Shown here: positions 9,426 through 17,334 of the stretch, piece after piece
Numbering within the stretch: position 1 is the stretch's first letter
How the letters are laid out: every line of letters begins with the position of its first letter
Source: Anaerosalibacter massiliensis
Lineage (GTDB): Bacteria > Bacillota > Clostridia > Tissierellales > Sporanaerobacteraceae
Direction: 5' to 3'
Assembly (NCBI GenBank): GCA_000751555.1
Contig: CCEZ01000018.1
Span: 1-64,000 of the forward strand
Length of the DNA: 64,000 nucleotides
Translations under genes and position numbers: made by a program
The notes under the pieces: generated by a model
The model's input: the letters and a program-made list of their open reading frames with translations, nothing else
Told to the model about the DNA's origin: nothing
Databases searched by the model: none

Positions 9426-10952
9426 TTAATTTAATTCACCTAATTTTTCTTCTATTTTATCCAAAATTATATTTGATTTTATTAACTCTTCACACTTATT
9501 TATTTCCTTGTACATTATTATATCATCTATTATTTTCGAAGTATTCTCTCTCACTATATTATAAACAATATTGCTCCCTATTCCTAATCCACTATTTCCT
9601 CTTAAATCAATAGCTTGACATGCAGTTAAAATTTCCATAGCAATAACTTTTCTTGTGTTATCTAAAATAGTTCTAGCCTTTCTTGCAGCTATGGTTCCCA
9701 TAGATACGTGATCTTCTTGATTAGCAGAAGAGGGTATTGAATCTACACTAGCTGGATGAGCTAATACTTTGTTTTCTGAAACTAAGGACGCTGCAGAATA
9801 CTGAACTATCATAAAACCAGAGTTCAATCCTCCTTTTTCAACTAAAAATGCTGGTAGATCACTTAAAGCAGGATTTACCAATCTTTCTATTCTCCTTTCA
9901 GATACATTAGCCAATTCTGCTAAAGCTATTCCTAAGAAATCAAAACTTAATGCCATAGGTTGACCATGGAAATTTCCTCCTGATATTACTTCTTCCATTT
10001 CACTAAATATGAGAGGATTGTCTGTAGCAGAATTAATTTCTATTCCTACTTTTTCTTTTACATATTCTATAGCATCCTTAGAAGCTCCATGAATTTGTGG
10101 AATACATCTTAATGAATAGGCATCTTGAACCCTAATTTCACCTTGAGTAGTAGTCATATTACTTCCCTTGAGAAGCTGTAATAAGTTTTTAGCTGTATTA
10201 ATCTGTCCACTATGAGGTCTCACTTTATGAACCTTCTCATCATAAGCTGTTACTATACCATTTAATGCTTCAATAGTTAAAGATGAAGCTATATCTGCCA
10301 TCTTGCTTAGATTTATACTATCATATAATACTAATGTGCCAATGGAAGTCATTACTTGAGTTCCATTAATTAAAGCAAGACCTTCTTTAGATGTAAGTTC
10401 TACTGTTGGTATTCCAGCTAATTCCATAGCCTTTCTACCTTCAATTATTTCTCCTTTATAATAAGCCTCTCCTTCTCCCAGCATCACTAGTACCATATGA
10501 GACAACGGTGCTAAATCTCCACTAGCTCCTAATGAACCTTTTTCAGGTATTATAGGATGTACCTTTTTATTTAACATCTCTATCAATGTATTTAATGTTG
10601 AAAGTCTTATACCAGAAAATCCCTTGGATAATGCATTTGCCCTTAATAGCATAACTCCTCTTATTATTTCCTCATCTAAAGCTTTCCCCACTCCACAAGA
10701 ATGACTTACTATAAGATTCTTTTGTAACATTTTTGTCTCATCTTTAGAAATAACCACATTGCTGAACATACCAAATCCAGTTGTAATACCATATACAACT
10801 TTTTCTTCATCTACAAACTTATCTACTGTATTTCTTGATTTTTCAACATTTTCAATAGCTTTTTTAGACAATTCTACCTTATATCCTTTTCTAGCAACAT
10901 TTACAAAGTCTTCAATTGTAAGGTTATTCCCATCAATGACAACTTTATTCAC
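9426..10952 (-). CDS. hutH: Histidine ammonia-lyase
   Basis: First enzyme of histidine degradation: eliminates ammonia from L-histidine to give urocanate. The self-forming MIO cofactor triad Ala-Ser-Gly is visible at residues 143-145 (GSLGASGDLAPLSH), with the catalytic tyrosine in VVYGITTGFG. Start GTG at 10952 is chosen because AAGGAG lies 8 bases upstream, giving 508 residues, the usual HutH size; the upstream ATG at 10979 has no ribosome site and adds nine residues. First gene of the hut operon; no clear promoter or dedicated regulator is recognisable beside it. Confidence 0.97.
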   Translation of the reverse strand: MNKVVIDGNNLTIEDFVNVARKGYKVELSKKAIENVEKSRNTVDKFVDEEKVVYGITTGFGMFSNVVISKDETKMLQKNLIVSHSCGVGKALDEEIIRGVMLLRANALSKGFSGIRLSTLNTLIEMLNKKVHPIIPEKGSLGASGDLAPLSHMVLVMLGEGEAYYKGEIIEGRKAMELAGIPTVELTSKEGLALINGTQVMTSIGTLVLYDSINLSKMADIASSLTIEALNGIVTAYDEKVHKVRPHSGQINTAKNLLQLLKGSNMTTTQGEIRVQDAYSLRCIPQIHGASKDAIEYVKEKVGIEINSATDNPLIFSEMEEVISGGNFHGQPMALSFDFLGIALAELANVSERRIERLVNPALSDLPAFLVEKGGLNSGFMIVQYSAASLVSENKVLAHPASVDSIPSSANQEDHVSMGTIAARKARTILDNTRKVIAMEILTACQAIDLRGNSGLGIGSNIVYNIVRENTSKIIDDIIMYKEINKCEELIKSNIILDKIEEKLGELN

Positions 10953-11051
10953 ACTATCATCTCCTTCATTATTTTCCATACTTAATTTTACCTATGAACT
11001 TTAAGCCCTTTTCATTTTAATTATCTGTTACATTATCTTAATAAAGTGTAT

Positions 11052-11085
11052 AAAAATACCACAGATTCATTCTGTGGTTATTTTT
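11052..11085. terminator. Terminator after thpR
   Basis: Stem ACCACAG/CTGTGGT with T-runs on both strands. The thpR stop codon is in its loop. It separates the thpR group from the hut operon promoter region. Confidence 0.85.
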
Positions 11086-11621
11086 TGTAAATTATATGAT
11101 TTTAATGGAGTGTAAATTCTTTTTCCCATAATATCCTCACTCTTCATTAAAGTTATTTTATTTAAAACAAAATCATAATCTATCTCTTCTTTAATATGAT
11201 GAAAATTCTCCTTAAAAACTACTCGTCTAGCTATTGTAATATGTGGTTTAAATGGCCTTGTTTCTTTTTTAAAGTTTAAACTTTCCATTTGATTTTCCAA
11301 ATCCTTATTTAGGGAATCTAATAATTTAATATCACCTTTTGTACCTACCCACAATACCCTTATATTTTTATTGCCTTTAAAATAGCCAAGTTTATATAAT
11401 GACAATCGAATACCATTATAATTTTCAGAAATGTTTTTAAGCACTTTATCTATATCAACTACAGTTTCTCTATCTATATTTCCTAAAAATTTTAAAGTTA
11501 AATGAAAATTGTCATAAGACACCCAAGATCCTTTAATTATTTCTTTTTTTAAATTCTCCTGAATACTATATAATTTTCTTTTTAAATCATTATCAAATTC
11601 TAATGCAATAAAACTTCTCAT
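11067..11621 (-). CDS. thpR: RNA 2',3'-cyclic phosphodiesterase (2H family)
   Basis: 184-residue 2H phosphoesterase of the LigT/ThpR family. The two catalytic HxTx motifs are visible: FHLTLKFLG (about residue 41) and KPHITIAR (about residue 130). It hydrolyses 2',3'-cyclic phosphate ends of RNA. Start ATG follows GGTGAT, 6 bp after the membrane-protein gene. Confidence 0.93.
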   Translation of the reverse strand: MRSFIALEFDNDLKRKLYSIQENLKKEIIKGSWVSYDNFHLTLKFLGNIDRETVVDIDKVLKNISENYNGIRLSLYKLGYFKGNKNIRVLWVGTKGDIKLLDSLNKDLENQMESLNFKKETRPFKPHITIARRVVFKENFHHIKEEIDYDFVLNKITLMKSEDIMGKRIYTPLKSYNLQKITTE

Positions 11622-11627
11622 TCTATA

Positions 11628-12032
11628 TCACCAAAAAATTAGTATTACTATGGACAATATAAAATCAATAGCCCCTACATATATAAACATCTTCCACAAT
11701 AAATCAAATATTTCTTTTCTTTTTCTAAAATCATCCAGCCTTTTAGTCTTTGAAACAACATATGCATCTTTATGACTATTTTTCAATGTTTTCATCTCTT
11801 CTAAGTCCATAGGTTTATTCATTATAGATTTTTTATGAGTAGACCAGGTAAGTATTTGGAATATTACTCCTACGCTTAAAAAAACTACTCCTACAATAAA
11901 GAAATTGTTAATTAGTTTATGCAAAAGTCTATATTTTTTGCCTGTAACCATAGATAAAATTAATACTAATGAAATACTTATTAAAAATAAATTTATATAT
12001 GGCTTTAAGCTTTTATTCTTCAAGTTTAGCAC
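11628..12032 (-). CDS. Small membrane protein, DUF3899-like
   Basis: 134 residues with three predicted membrane helices (about 13-30, 42-62 and 113-133) and a charged cytoplasmic loop between the second and third. Length and topology resemble DUF3899 proteins of Firmicutes; no function is known. It starts at GTG, overlapping the end of the LacI-type gene by 20 bases, so it is translated from the same mRNA. Confidence 0.7.
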   Translation of the reverse strand: MLNLKNKSLKPYINLFLISISLVLILSMVTGKKYRLLHKLINNFFIVGVVFLSVGVIFQILTWSTHKKSIMNKPMDLEEMKTLKNSHKDAYVVSKTKRLDDFRKRKEIFDLLWKMFIYVGAIDFILSIVILIFW

Positions 12033-13029
12033 AACTTTCCCTTTTCAATATTTGAAATGGTAATTTTATATGGTTTTTTTCTAATTCTTCACCTTTTAGT
12101 TCTTTAATTATCCATCTTATAGCAACAGCACCAATATCATAATATGGTTCCTTTATACTTGTAAGTCTAGGCCTATAGGTAGAAGCAATCTTTATATCTC
12201 CATAGCCTGCAATAGATATATCTTCTGGAACTTTTATATCATTGTCATATAGATAGTTCATAAGCCCAATAGCTAATTCATCATGACTACAGAATACAGC
12301 AGTTATATTATGAGTATGTTTAAGATTTAGAATATCTTTTCCTATTTCATATCCATCTTCAATATTGTATCCTTTTGTATAGCAAAGTACTTCACTATAT
12401 TTTCCATATTCTTCAATAGCTTTTCTATAGCCAGCTATTTTTAATTTTTCTAAAGAATACTCTAACTCTTCATCAGTAGTAACATAAGCTATATTTTCAT
12501 GACCTAATTTCAAAAGATAATTGGTCATTTCATAAGCTGCATCATGATTATCTATTGATACAGTAGGGAAATCCTCTATATAAAAATATCTATTTAAATA
12601 TACAAATGGAATATTCAATAAATTCATCTGTTCTTTTACTTCTTCATTCACTATTTCAGATAATAATACTATTCCTTCTACTTGTTTCCTATTTAGCAAC
12701 TGTATAAATCTTAATTCTGTTTCTTTATCGCCATAACTACTGCAAAGTAATATATCATAATTATACATTTTACCTACTTCTTCTATACCTCTAACCATTT
12801 GTGCAACATAAGAGTTCCCTATATCCGTCACTATAACCCCTATTAAGAAAGATTTTTTAGTAACCAGTGTTCTTGCTACTTCATTTGGTCTATATCCTAA
12901 CTCCTCTATTGCATCTAAAACCTTCTTCTTAACTTCTGAACTTACAGGTTTAGAATCATTTATTACTCTTGATACTGTTGATATAGATACTCCAGCTAAT
13001 TTTGCAACATCCTTAATAGTTGCTGACAT
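12013..13029 (-). CDS. LacI-family transcriptional regulator
   Basis: 338-residue repressor or activator. N-terminal helix-turn-helix TIKDVAKLAGVSISTVSRVIN with hinge helix RPNEVARTLV (to about residue 60), then a periplasmic-binding-like sugar-sensing domain. Start ATG at 13029 lies 6 bases after AGGAGG; the longer frame begins inside that site. No sugar-transport or sugar-catabolism gene is adjacent, so the ligand is unknown. Spacing is consistent with a role at distant loci, or a CcpA-like global function; the sequence alone does not decide. Confidence 0.92.
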   Translation of the reverse strand: MSATIKDVAKLAGVSISTVSRVINDSKPVSSEVKKKVLDAIEELGYRPNEVARTLVTKKSFLIGVIVTDIGNSYVAQMVRGIEEVGKMYNYDILLCSSYGDKETELRFIQLLNRKQVEGIVLLSEIVNEEVKEQMNLLNIPFVYLNRYFYIEDFPTVSIDNHDAAYEMTNYLLKLGHENIAYVTTDEELEYSLEKLKIAGYRKAIEEYGKYSEVLCYTKGYNIEDGYEIGKDILNLKHTHNITAVFCSHDELAIGLMNYLYDNDIKVPEDISIAGYGDIKIASTYRPRLTSIKEPYYDIGAVAIRWIIKELKGEELEKNHIKLPFQILKRESCAKLEE

Positions 13030-13206
13030 TTTTATCCTCCTCATGAAAAAAAGTTACAATTATTTTTTATATTATATCATAATCTTAACAATATGTATAA
13101 TAAAACCTGTTGACTAATCATAAAATTACGAATTATTGCTATTTCTAACCCTTTAGCTTACTATGATTTTTTTCATACAATATTAGTTTATGCCACTAAA
13201 TCTATA

Positions 13207-13656
13207 TTATATTCGATCATTTTTCATAACCATGTAAAGAGATTCTAAGGCCTCTTTTAAAAATTTTTTTTCCTCTTCTTTTACACTTTTTAATTTTCCA
13301 TTGAGATACTCCCTTCTTTTCTTTAAAACTTTCTCTACTAAGTCATATCCTATAGGTTGAACCTCAACTCTTACTACCCTCTTATCCTCCATATCTTTCC
13401 TTCTTATAACTAATCTACTTCTTTCCATCCTATCTACTAAATCTGTTATTGTACTACTTGCTAAGGCCATCTCTTGGCTCAATTCTCCAACAGTTAAGTC
13501 TCCCTTACCTATTAAAATTTGCAATGCAGTAAATTGAGGCACTGTAATATCAAAATCATTTAAAATTTCCCTCCCTTTTTTTCTTATTATATAATCTACT
13601 TTTCTTAAATATTTTTCAATTTCAACTACATTTTCAGATACATTCTCTTGACTCAA
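13207..13656 (-). CDS. MarR-family regulator
   Basis: 149-residue winged-helix dimer protein: QFTALQILIGKGDLTVGELSQEM then ASSTITDLVDRMERSRLVIRRKDMEDKRVVRV, the standard MarR wing with DxR. Start is TTG at 13656, placed after GGAGGAG. Upstream on the minus strand are two direct copies of AGTTTGATT in front of a TATAAT box; the repeats resemble half-sites of FabT-type fatty-acid regulators, only a weak hint of function. No fatty-acid gene is nearby. Confidence 0.9.
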   Translation of the reverse strand: MSQENVSENVVEIEKYLRKVDYIIRKKGREILNDFDITVPQFTALQILIGKGDLTVGELSQEMALASSTITDLVDRMERSRLVIRRKDMEDKRVVRVEVQPIGYDLVEKVLKKRREYLNGKLKSVKEEEKKFLKEALESLYMVMKNDRI

Positions 13657-13685
13657 AAAATCTCCTCCAATATTCTTGTATTTAT

Positions 13686-13740
13686 CATATTATACACCAT
13701 TTTAACTATAATCAAACTTTAAAAAATCAAACTAGTCTAA
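13686..13740 (-). promoter_or_regulatory. Candidate promoter/operator of the MarR gene
   Basis: Minus-strand TATAAT with a TTTGAT-type -35 box 16 bases upstream. Two direct copies of AGTTTGATT flank and overlap the -35 region, and the 11-base motif CAAACTAGTCT at 13729-13739 recurs in the loop of the adjacent terminator. MarR proteins usually regulate themselves, so these repeats are the likeliest site. Confidence 0.45.
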
Positions 13741-13785
13741 TAATTTTTATGAAACAATTCTTTTTAAAAAACAATAAATATAAAT

Positions 13786-13819
13786 AGTAAAAAAGCAAAC
13801 TAGTCTGCTTTTTTACTAT
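13786..13819 (-). terminator. Terminator of the lipid-kinase gene
   Basis: Perfect stem with arms of 12 bases (AGTAAAAAAGCA and its complement) around an 8-base loop, with A- and T-runs built into the arms. It overlaps the last codons of the diacylglycerol-kinase-like gene. Confidence 0.8.
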
Positions 13820-14703
13820 TTTATAAAAATCCTAAAACTATTAGGAATTGCTTCAAAAGTTGCAGGCAACTTTCCACCATATTCTCCATCAATATCTATA
13901 GGTACATTTTCATCAGTATATATAGATATTTTTTTAGTTTTAAAATACTCTACATTTGGATGATTTATATGTTCTCCTCTAAGAATATTAACAAAAATGG
14001 ACACTAAATCTTGAACCTCTGATTTTTTAATTATAATACTATCTAAATATCCATCTGATACATTAGCTTCTGGTGCTAATTTTTTGAAACCTCCTATAGA
14101 AGAACTATTAGATAATAAAAACAATAATATATCTTCTTCTTTAATATATTCTTCACTTTCAAACCTTACTCTTATAGGTTCAAATTTTTGTTTTGGTATT
14201 TCCTTTAAGCCTTCTAAATAATAAGCCATTCTTCCCAATATAGCTTTAATTTCAGGTTGAACCTGATATCCTACATTAGTAAGAAGTCCACTAGCTGCTA
14301 CATTTATAAAATAGTCATCATTTACTTTTCCTAAATCAACATCTATAGTTTTTTCATTTTTTATCATTTCATAAAACTCCCTACTACCTCTAGGCAACTC
14401 CATATAATTAGCAAAATCATTAACAGTTCCTGCTGCTAAAATAGCAACTGGTATTTTCCTTCCTCCCTTTATTATTCCTTTAGCTACTTCATTTACTGTT
14501 CCATCTCCTCCACATGCTATAATCATATCCCAATCTTCTTTACAAGATCTAATAGTTTCCCACATAGCATCATCTTTCTTTTCCGTTGAAAATTTACTTA
14601 CTGTATATCCATCATCAATTAGTAATTTGCATATAGAGTCAATCCTTCTTTGTATTATTTGTCTTCCTGAAGAAGGATTACATATTATTTTAACTTTCTT
14701 CAT
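13816..14703 (-). CDS. Diacylglycerol/lipid kinase family protein (YegS/BmrU type)
   Basis: 295 residues with the DAGK catalytic signature GGDGTVNEVAKG (about residue 64) and the following AAGTVNDFANY loop; a C-terminal beta-sandwich domain completes the fold. Members phosphorylate diacylglycerol or related lipids at the membrane surface. It sits 26 bp after a glycerophosphodiester phosphodiesterase, so both probably act in phospholipid turnover. The exact lipid substrate is not evident. Confidence 0.9.
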   Translation of the reverse strand: MKKVKIICNPSSGRQIIQRRIDSICKLLIDDGYTVSKFSTEKKDDAMWETIRSCKEDWDMIIACGGDGTVNEVAKGIIKGGRKIPVAILAAGTVNDFANYMELPRGSREFYEMIKNEKTIDVDLGKVNDDYFINVAASGLLTNVGYQVQPEIKAILGRMAYYLEGLKEIPKQKFEPIRVRFESEEYIKEEDILLFLLSNSSSIGGFKKLAPEANVSDGYLDSIIIKKSEVQDLVSIFVNILRGEHINHPNVEYFKTKKISIYTDENVPIDIDGEYGGKLPATFEAIPNSFRIFIK

Positions 14704-14729
14704 AAGTATCAGCCTTTCTTATTAATCAA

Positions 14730-15461
14730 TTAAATTGAACTAACTACCTTTATACCAATATCAGGACGATCAGTTATTATACTAGTAACATTAAGCATTT
14801 TCATTAATATAATTTCATCTTCATTATTTACTGTAAAGGGATTGACCATAACTTTATTAAATAAACATTCTTTAACTACTTGTTCATTTATAGTAATAAA
14901 AAGTGGATGAATAGCATCTGCCCCTATGCTCTTAGCATATTTCCATGGAGATACCATTCCAGCTATATATAGTATACCCGTTTTAATCTTTGGCTCAATT
15001 TTTTTAATTTTCAATAGACTATAGTGATTAAATGATGAAATAATAACATAAGATTCTAAACCATAATATTTTATAAGTTCAACTATATCTTCCTCTATGT
15101 TAGGATAAAATATAGGCCCATTTTTCAATTCTATATTTAATAAGATGTTTTCCCTTTTTACAAATTTTAATACTTCATTTAAAGTTGGAATATTTTCTTT
15201 TGCAAATTTTTTATCAAACCAGCTTCCTGCATCAAGTGATTTAATTTCTTTTAAATTTAAATCCTTGATATAACCAGTTCCATTAGTAGTCCTATCTACC
15301 TTTTCATCATGACATACTATTAGATGTCCATCCTTAGATTTATGAACATCTATTTCAATTCCATCGGCATTCATATCTACGGCCATTTTATAAGATGCAA
15401 AAGTATTTTCTGGTGCATAATGCGATGCTCCTCTATGAGCAAAAACTAAAGGTCTAACCAA
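14730..15461 (-). CDS. Glycerophosphodiester phosphodiesterase
   Basis: 243-residue GDPD enzyme, no signal peptide, so cytoplasmic. The active-site histidines appear in FAHRGASHYAPENT and IVCHDEKVDRTTNGTG, and the metal ligands in DGIEIDVH. It hydrolyses deacylated phospholipids to glycerol 3-phosphate and an alcohol. The start is TTG at 15461, 6 bases after GGAG; no ATG is available near it. It precedes the lipid-kinase gene in one transcript. Confidence 0.93.
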   Translation of the reverse strand: MVRPLVFAHRGASHYAPENTFASYKMAVDMNADGIEIDVHKSKDGHLIVCHDEKVDRTTNGTGYIKDLNLKEIKSLDAGSWFDKKFAKENIPTLNEVLKFVKRENILLNIELKNGPIFYPNIEEDIVELIKYYGLESYVIISSFNHYSLLKIKKIEPKIKTGILYIAGMVSPWKYAKSIGADAIHPLFITINEQVVKECLFNKVMVNPFTVNNEDEIILMKMLNVTSIITDRPDIGIKVVSSI

Positions 15462-15535
15462 TTAAATCTCCCCCCCAAAACAATTTACATTTACATCTAT
15501 TATACACTTTTTATATTTAATACAAGCAAAAATTA

Positions 15536-15562
15536 AAGAAATAGGGAGATAACTCCCTATTT
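15536..15562 (-). terminator. Terminator of the 64-residue protein gene
   Basis: Stem AAATAGGGAG/CTCCCTATTT with a 4-base loop, followed on the minus strand by a T-rich run. It overlaps the stop codon. Confidence 0.8.
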
Positions 15563-15751
15563 ATCACTATCTATATTCTTTAACATATCTTGAAGTTTAC
15601 TTGCTTGATAACCAGATTCTTCTGCAAAATCTTTAAATGCCTTAGCTACTTCAACATCATCAATTTGTTTAGAATACATTTCAAAATCTCTTACCATCTC
15701 TTGAGTATCTAATATCTTCTTCTTAATAATTTCCTTTTTATTCATTTCCAA
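15557..15751 (-). CDS. Unknown small helical protein
   Basis: About 64 residues, predicted all-helical, charged, no membrane segment or cysteines. Not recognised. The start is probably TTG at 15751 (8 bases after GGAGG); the ATG at 15745 is the alternative. It has its own terminator and a conspicuous palindrome upstream at 15819-15858, which supports a real, separately controlled gene. Confidence 0.65.
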   Translation of the reverse strand: MEMNKKEIIKKKILDTQEMVRDFEMYSKQIDDVEVAKAFKDFAEESGYQASKLQDMLKNIDSDK

Positions 15752-15818
15752 AAAAACCACCTCCAATAATTCTTACTAATATCTTTTCTTATTAAATCTT
15801 TTTTTATGTATTTAACCT

Positions 15819-15858
15819 TCAAACTATATATTTTATTATAATAAAATATATAGTTTGA
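15819..15858. repeat. 40-bp perfect palindrome in a divergent promoter region
   Basis: Every base of 15819-15838 pairs with 15839-15858; outer sequence TCAAACTATATA and centre TTATAA. It lies between the divergent small-protein gene (minus) and the PHP phosphatase gene (plus) and contains overlapping TATAAT boxes on both strands. It could be an operator for a dimeric regulator or a cruciform. It lacks a G+C-rich stem, so it is a poor terminator. Confidence 0.75.
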
Positions 15859-15942
15859 GTTTTAAAATATTTAGTCCTTTACTTATATTGATTTTTAAAG
15901 TAAAATAGTCTGAGTATAATTTTTTTAATAGGAGTGTATAAA

Positions 15943-16743
15943 ATGTACGATTATCATATTCACAGTGATTTTTCTATGGATTGTAAATACTCTATGGAAG
16001 ATATGGTATTAGAGGGAATAAGAAAAAATATGAGGACTTTATGTTTTACTGACCATATTGAATTTGAAGTTACAGAAAAAAAAATAGACATGGCTTTTCG
16101 TACAAAAGATTATTTTAGGAAAACTAATCAGATGAAATATAAATATTTCAAAGATATTGAAATTTTATCTGGAGTTGAAATAGGTATGCAACCTCATTTA
16201 AATAAAAGGTATGATTCCTTTTTAACTAAGGAACCCTTTGACTTTGTTATCATGTCTATTCACTCTGATGAAGGTAAAGATATTGCTTCGGGTAGTTTTC
16301 TAAACAATAAAAAACCTATTGAAGCTACTATGAAATATTATGAAAACGTCTTAAATTCTGTAAAAAACTTTCAAAATTATGATATATTAGGTCATATAGA
16401 TTTAATCGATAGGTATTTTAAAGATTTTTCTCTTATACCTGAAACAAAAGAATATATAAAAATTGTAGAGGATATATTTGAAATAATTATTTCATCTGGA
16501 AAGGGAATTGAATTAAATACTTCTGGTGTAAGATATGGATTAAAATATTATCATCCAAAGATTGAACTCTTAAAATTGTATAAAAAACTTGGAGGAGAAA
16601 TTATAACTATAGGTTCTGATGCACATGAGCCAAAGTTCGTTGGTTATGATTATAAAAAGGCAGAAAGACTATTAAGAGACTTAGGATATAAATATATATT
16701 TATATTTAGAGATAGAAAAAAATTCCCAATCCAGATAGCTTAA
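15943..16743 (+). CDS. PHP-family phosphatase, histidinol-phosphatase-like
   Basis: 266-residue PHP-domain metal-dependent phosphoesterase. Metal motifs in order: YHIHSDFS, FTDHIEF, GVEIG, MSIHSD, LGHIDLI and GSDAHEP. It is similar to HisJ, which makes histidinol, but no other histidine-synthesis gene is present, so the substrate is uncertain. Start ATG at 15943 lies after TAGGAG; a GTG three codons earlier overlaps that site. A TATAAT box lies 16-21 bases upstream of the ribosome site. Its stop overlaps the stop of the convergent zinc-ribbon gene. Confidence 0.85.
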   Translation: MYDYHIHSDFSMDCKYSMEDMVLEGIRKNMRTLCFTDHIEFEVTEKKIDMAFRTKDYFRKTNQMKYKYFKDIEILSGVEIGMQPHLNKRYDSFLTKEPFDFVIMSIHSDEGKDIASGSFLNNKKPIEATMKYYENVLNSVKNFQNYDILGHIDLIDRYFKDFSLIPETKEYIKIVEDIFEIIISSGKGIELNTSGVRYGLKYYHPKIELLKLYKKLGGEIITIGSDAHEPKFVGYDYKKAERLLRDLGYKYIFIFRDRKKFPIQIA

Positions 16744-16982
16744 ATATATATTCTATTTACATCTATTCTCTTATCACTATTGCAAGATGGACATTTATAT
16801 AAATGGGTACATTTGTAACTAGGTACTCCATCAACCTTATGAGTTATATCATCTAATAAATAAGGACTGTAGTCATCTAAATAATTGACTAAAGCTCCCT
16901 TATCCTTCATTGTTGTATAACATATGGGACAACTAACTTTTATTTCATATATTCCATTACACAGAGGACAGACTTGATTCAT
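16740..16982 (-). CDS. Zinc-ribbon small protein
   Basis: 80 residues with three CxxC pairs (CPLC, CPIC, CPSC) and additional cysteines (KCTHLYKC), the pattern of one or two structural zinc ribbons. Function unknown. Start ATG is preceded by AGAAGG. It lies directly downstream of the 6S RNA terminator and ends tail-to-tail with the phosphatase gene, sharing a 4-base overlap. Confidence 0.8.
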   Translation of the reverse strand: MNQVCPLCNGIYEIKVSCPICYTTMKDKGALVNYLDDYSPYLLDDITHKVDGVPSYKCTHLYKCPSCNSDKRIDVNRIYI

Positions 16983-17044
16983 ATTTTACCTTCTTTCAGA
17001 TATTTTTATCTTAAGAATAGTATCTGTATTTTTTTTAAAAATAT

Positions 17045-17084
17045 ACAAATACAAAAACCCTTAGACTCATCTAAGGGTTTTTGT
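17045..17084 (-). terminator. Terminator of the 6S RNA gene
   Basis: Perfect 15-bp stem (17051-17065 with 17070-17084) and a 4-base loop CTCA; on the minus strand the 3' arm runs into GGGTTTTTGT and further T-rich sequence. Strong intrinsic terminator with no protein gene immediately upstream. Confidence 0.92.
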
Positions 17085-17263
17085 ATTCCCACAATGCCGT
17101 CTTCCTATTTAATTCACACCCGCCTCTTACAAGGTGGGTGTCCTGTCAATAACTTTTGACTTCCTTTTAAAAAGGCATGTCATACGCTATTGAACAACAG
17201 ACTCCCGTTGAATACTATGTCGGTTGAATTATCTAGGATAGCGAACATCGTAGAAACTTTTCT
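17085..17263 (-). ncRNA. ssrS: 6S RNA
   Basis: Non-coding RNA that binds sigma-70-type RNA polymerase by imitating an open promoter. Evidence: a promoter (TTGAAG, 17-base gap, TATAAT) and a strong terminator enclose an ORF-free stretch. The ends pair in an 11-bp closing helix, 17246-17256 with 17086-17096, including G-U pairs. Just inside, the 5' strand carries GAUGUUCGC and the 3' strand GACGGCAU, the same blocks found at the ends of E. coli 6S RNA (GAUGUUCGC; GCGGCAUC). A large central open region and a 3'-side hairpin (ACACCC/GGGUGU) also fit. Start of transcription is estimated at 17263; processed length about 173 nt. Confidence 0.87.
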
Positions 17264-17269
17264 AGTTAT

Positions 17270-17298
17270 ATTATAACCTCTATCTAGTCTTACTTCAA
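17270..17298 (-). promoter_or_regulatory. Promoter of the 6S RNA gene
   Basis: -35 TTGAAG (17298-17293), 17-base spacer, -10 TATAAT (17275-17270), minus strand. Predicted first base about 17263. One of the best vegetative-type promoters in the window. Confidence 0.85.
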
Positions 17299-17334
17299 GT
17301 ATTGTTTCAAATTAAACTAATTTTTTCTATTATT

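Noticed and set aside
10953-11051. Sigma-54 or other distinctive promoter for the hut operon
   Set aside because: No GG-N10-GC pair and no convincing -35/-10 pair could be placed; left unassigned.
13030-13206. Small gene or riboswitch between LacI and MarR genes
   Set aside because: No open frame with a ribosome site and no stable hairpin; only a plausible TATAAT for the LacI gene on the minus strand.
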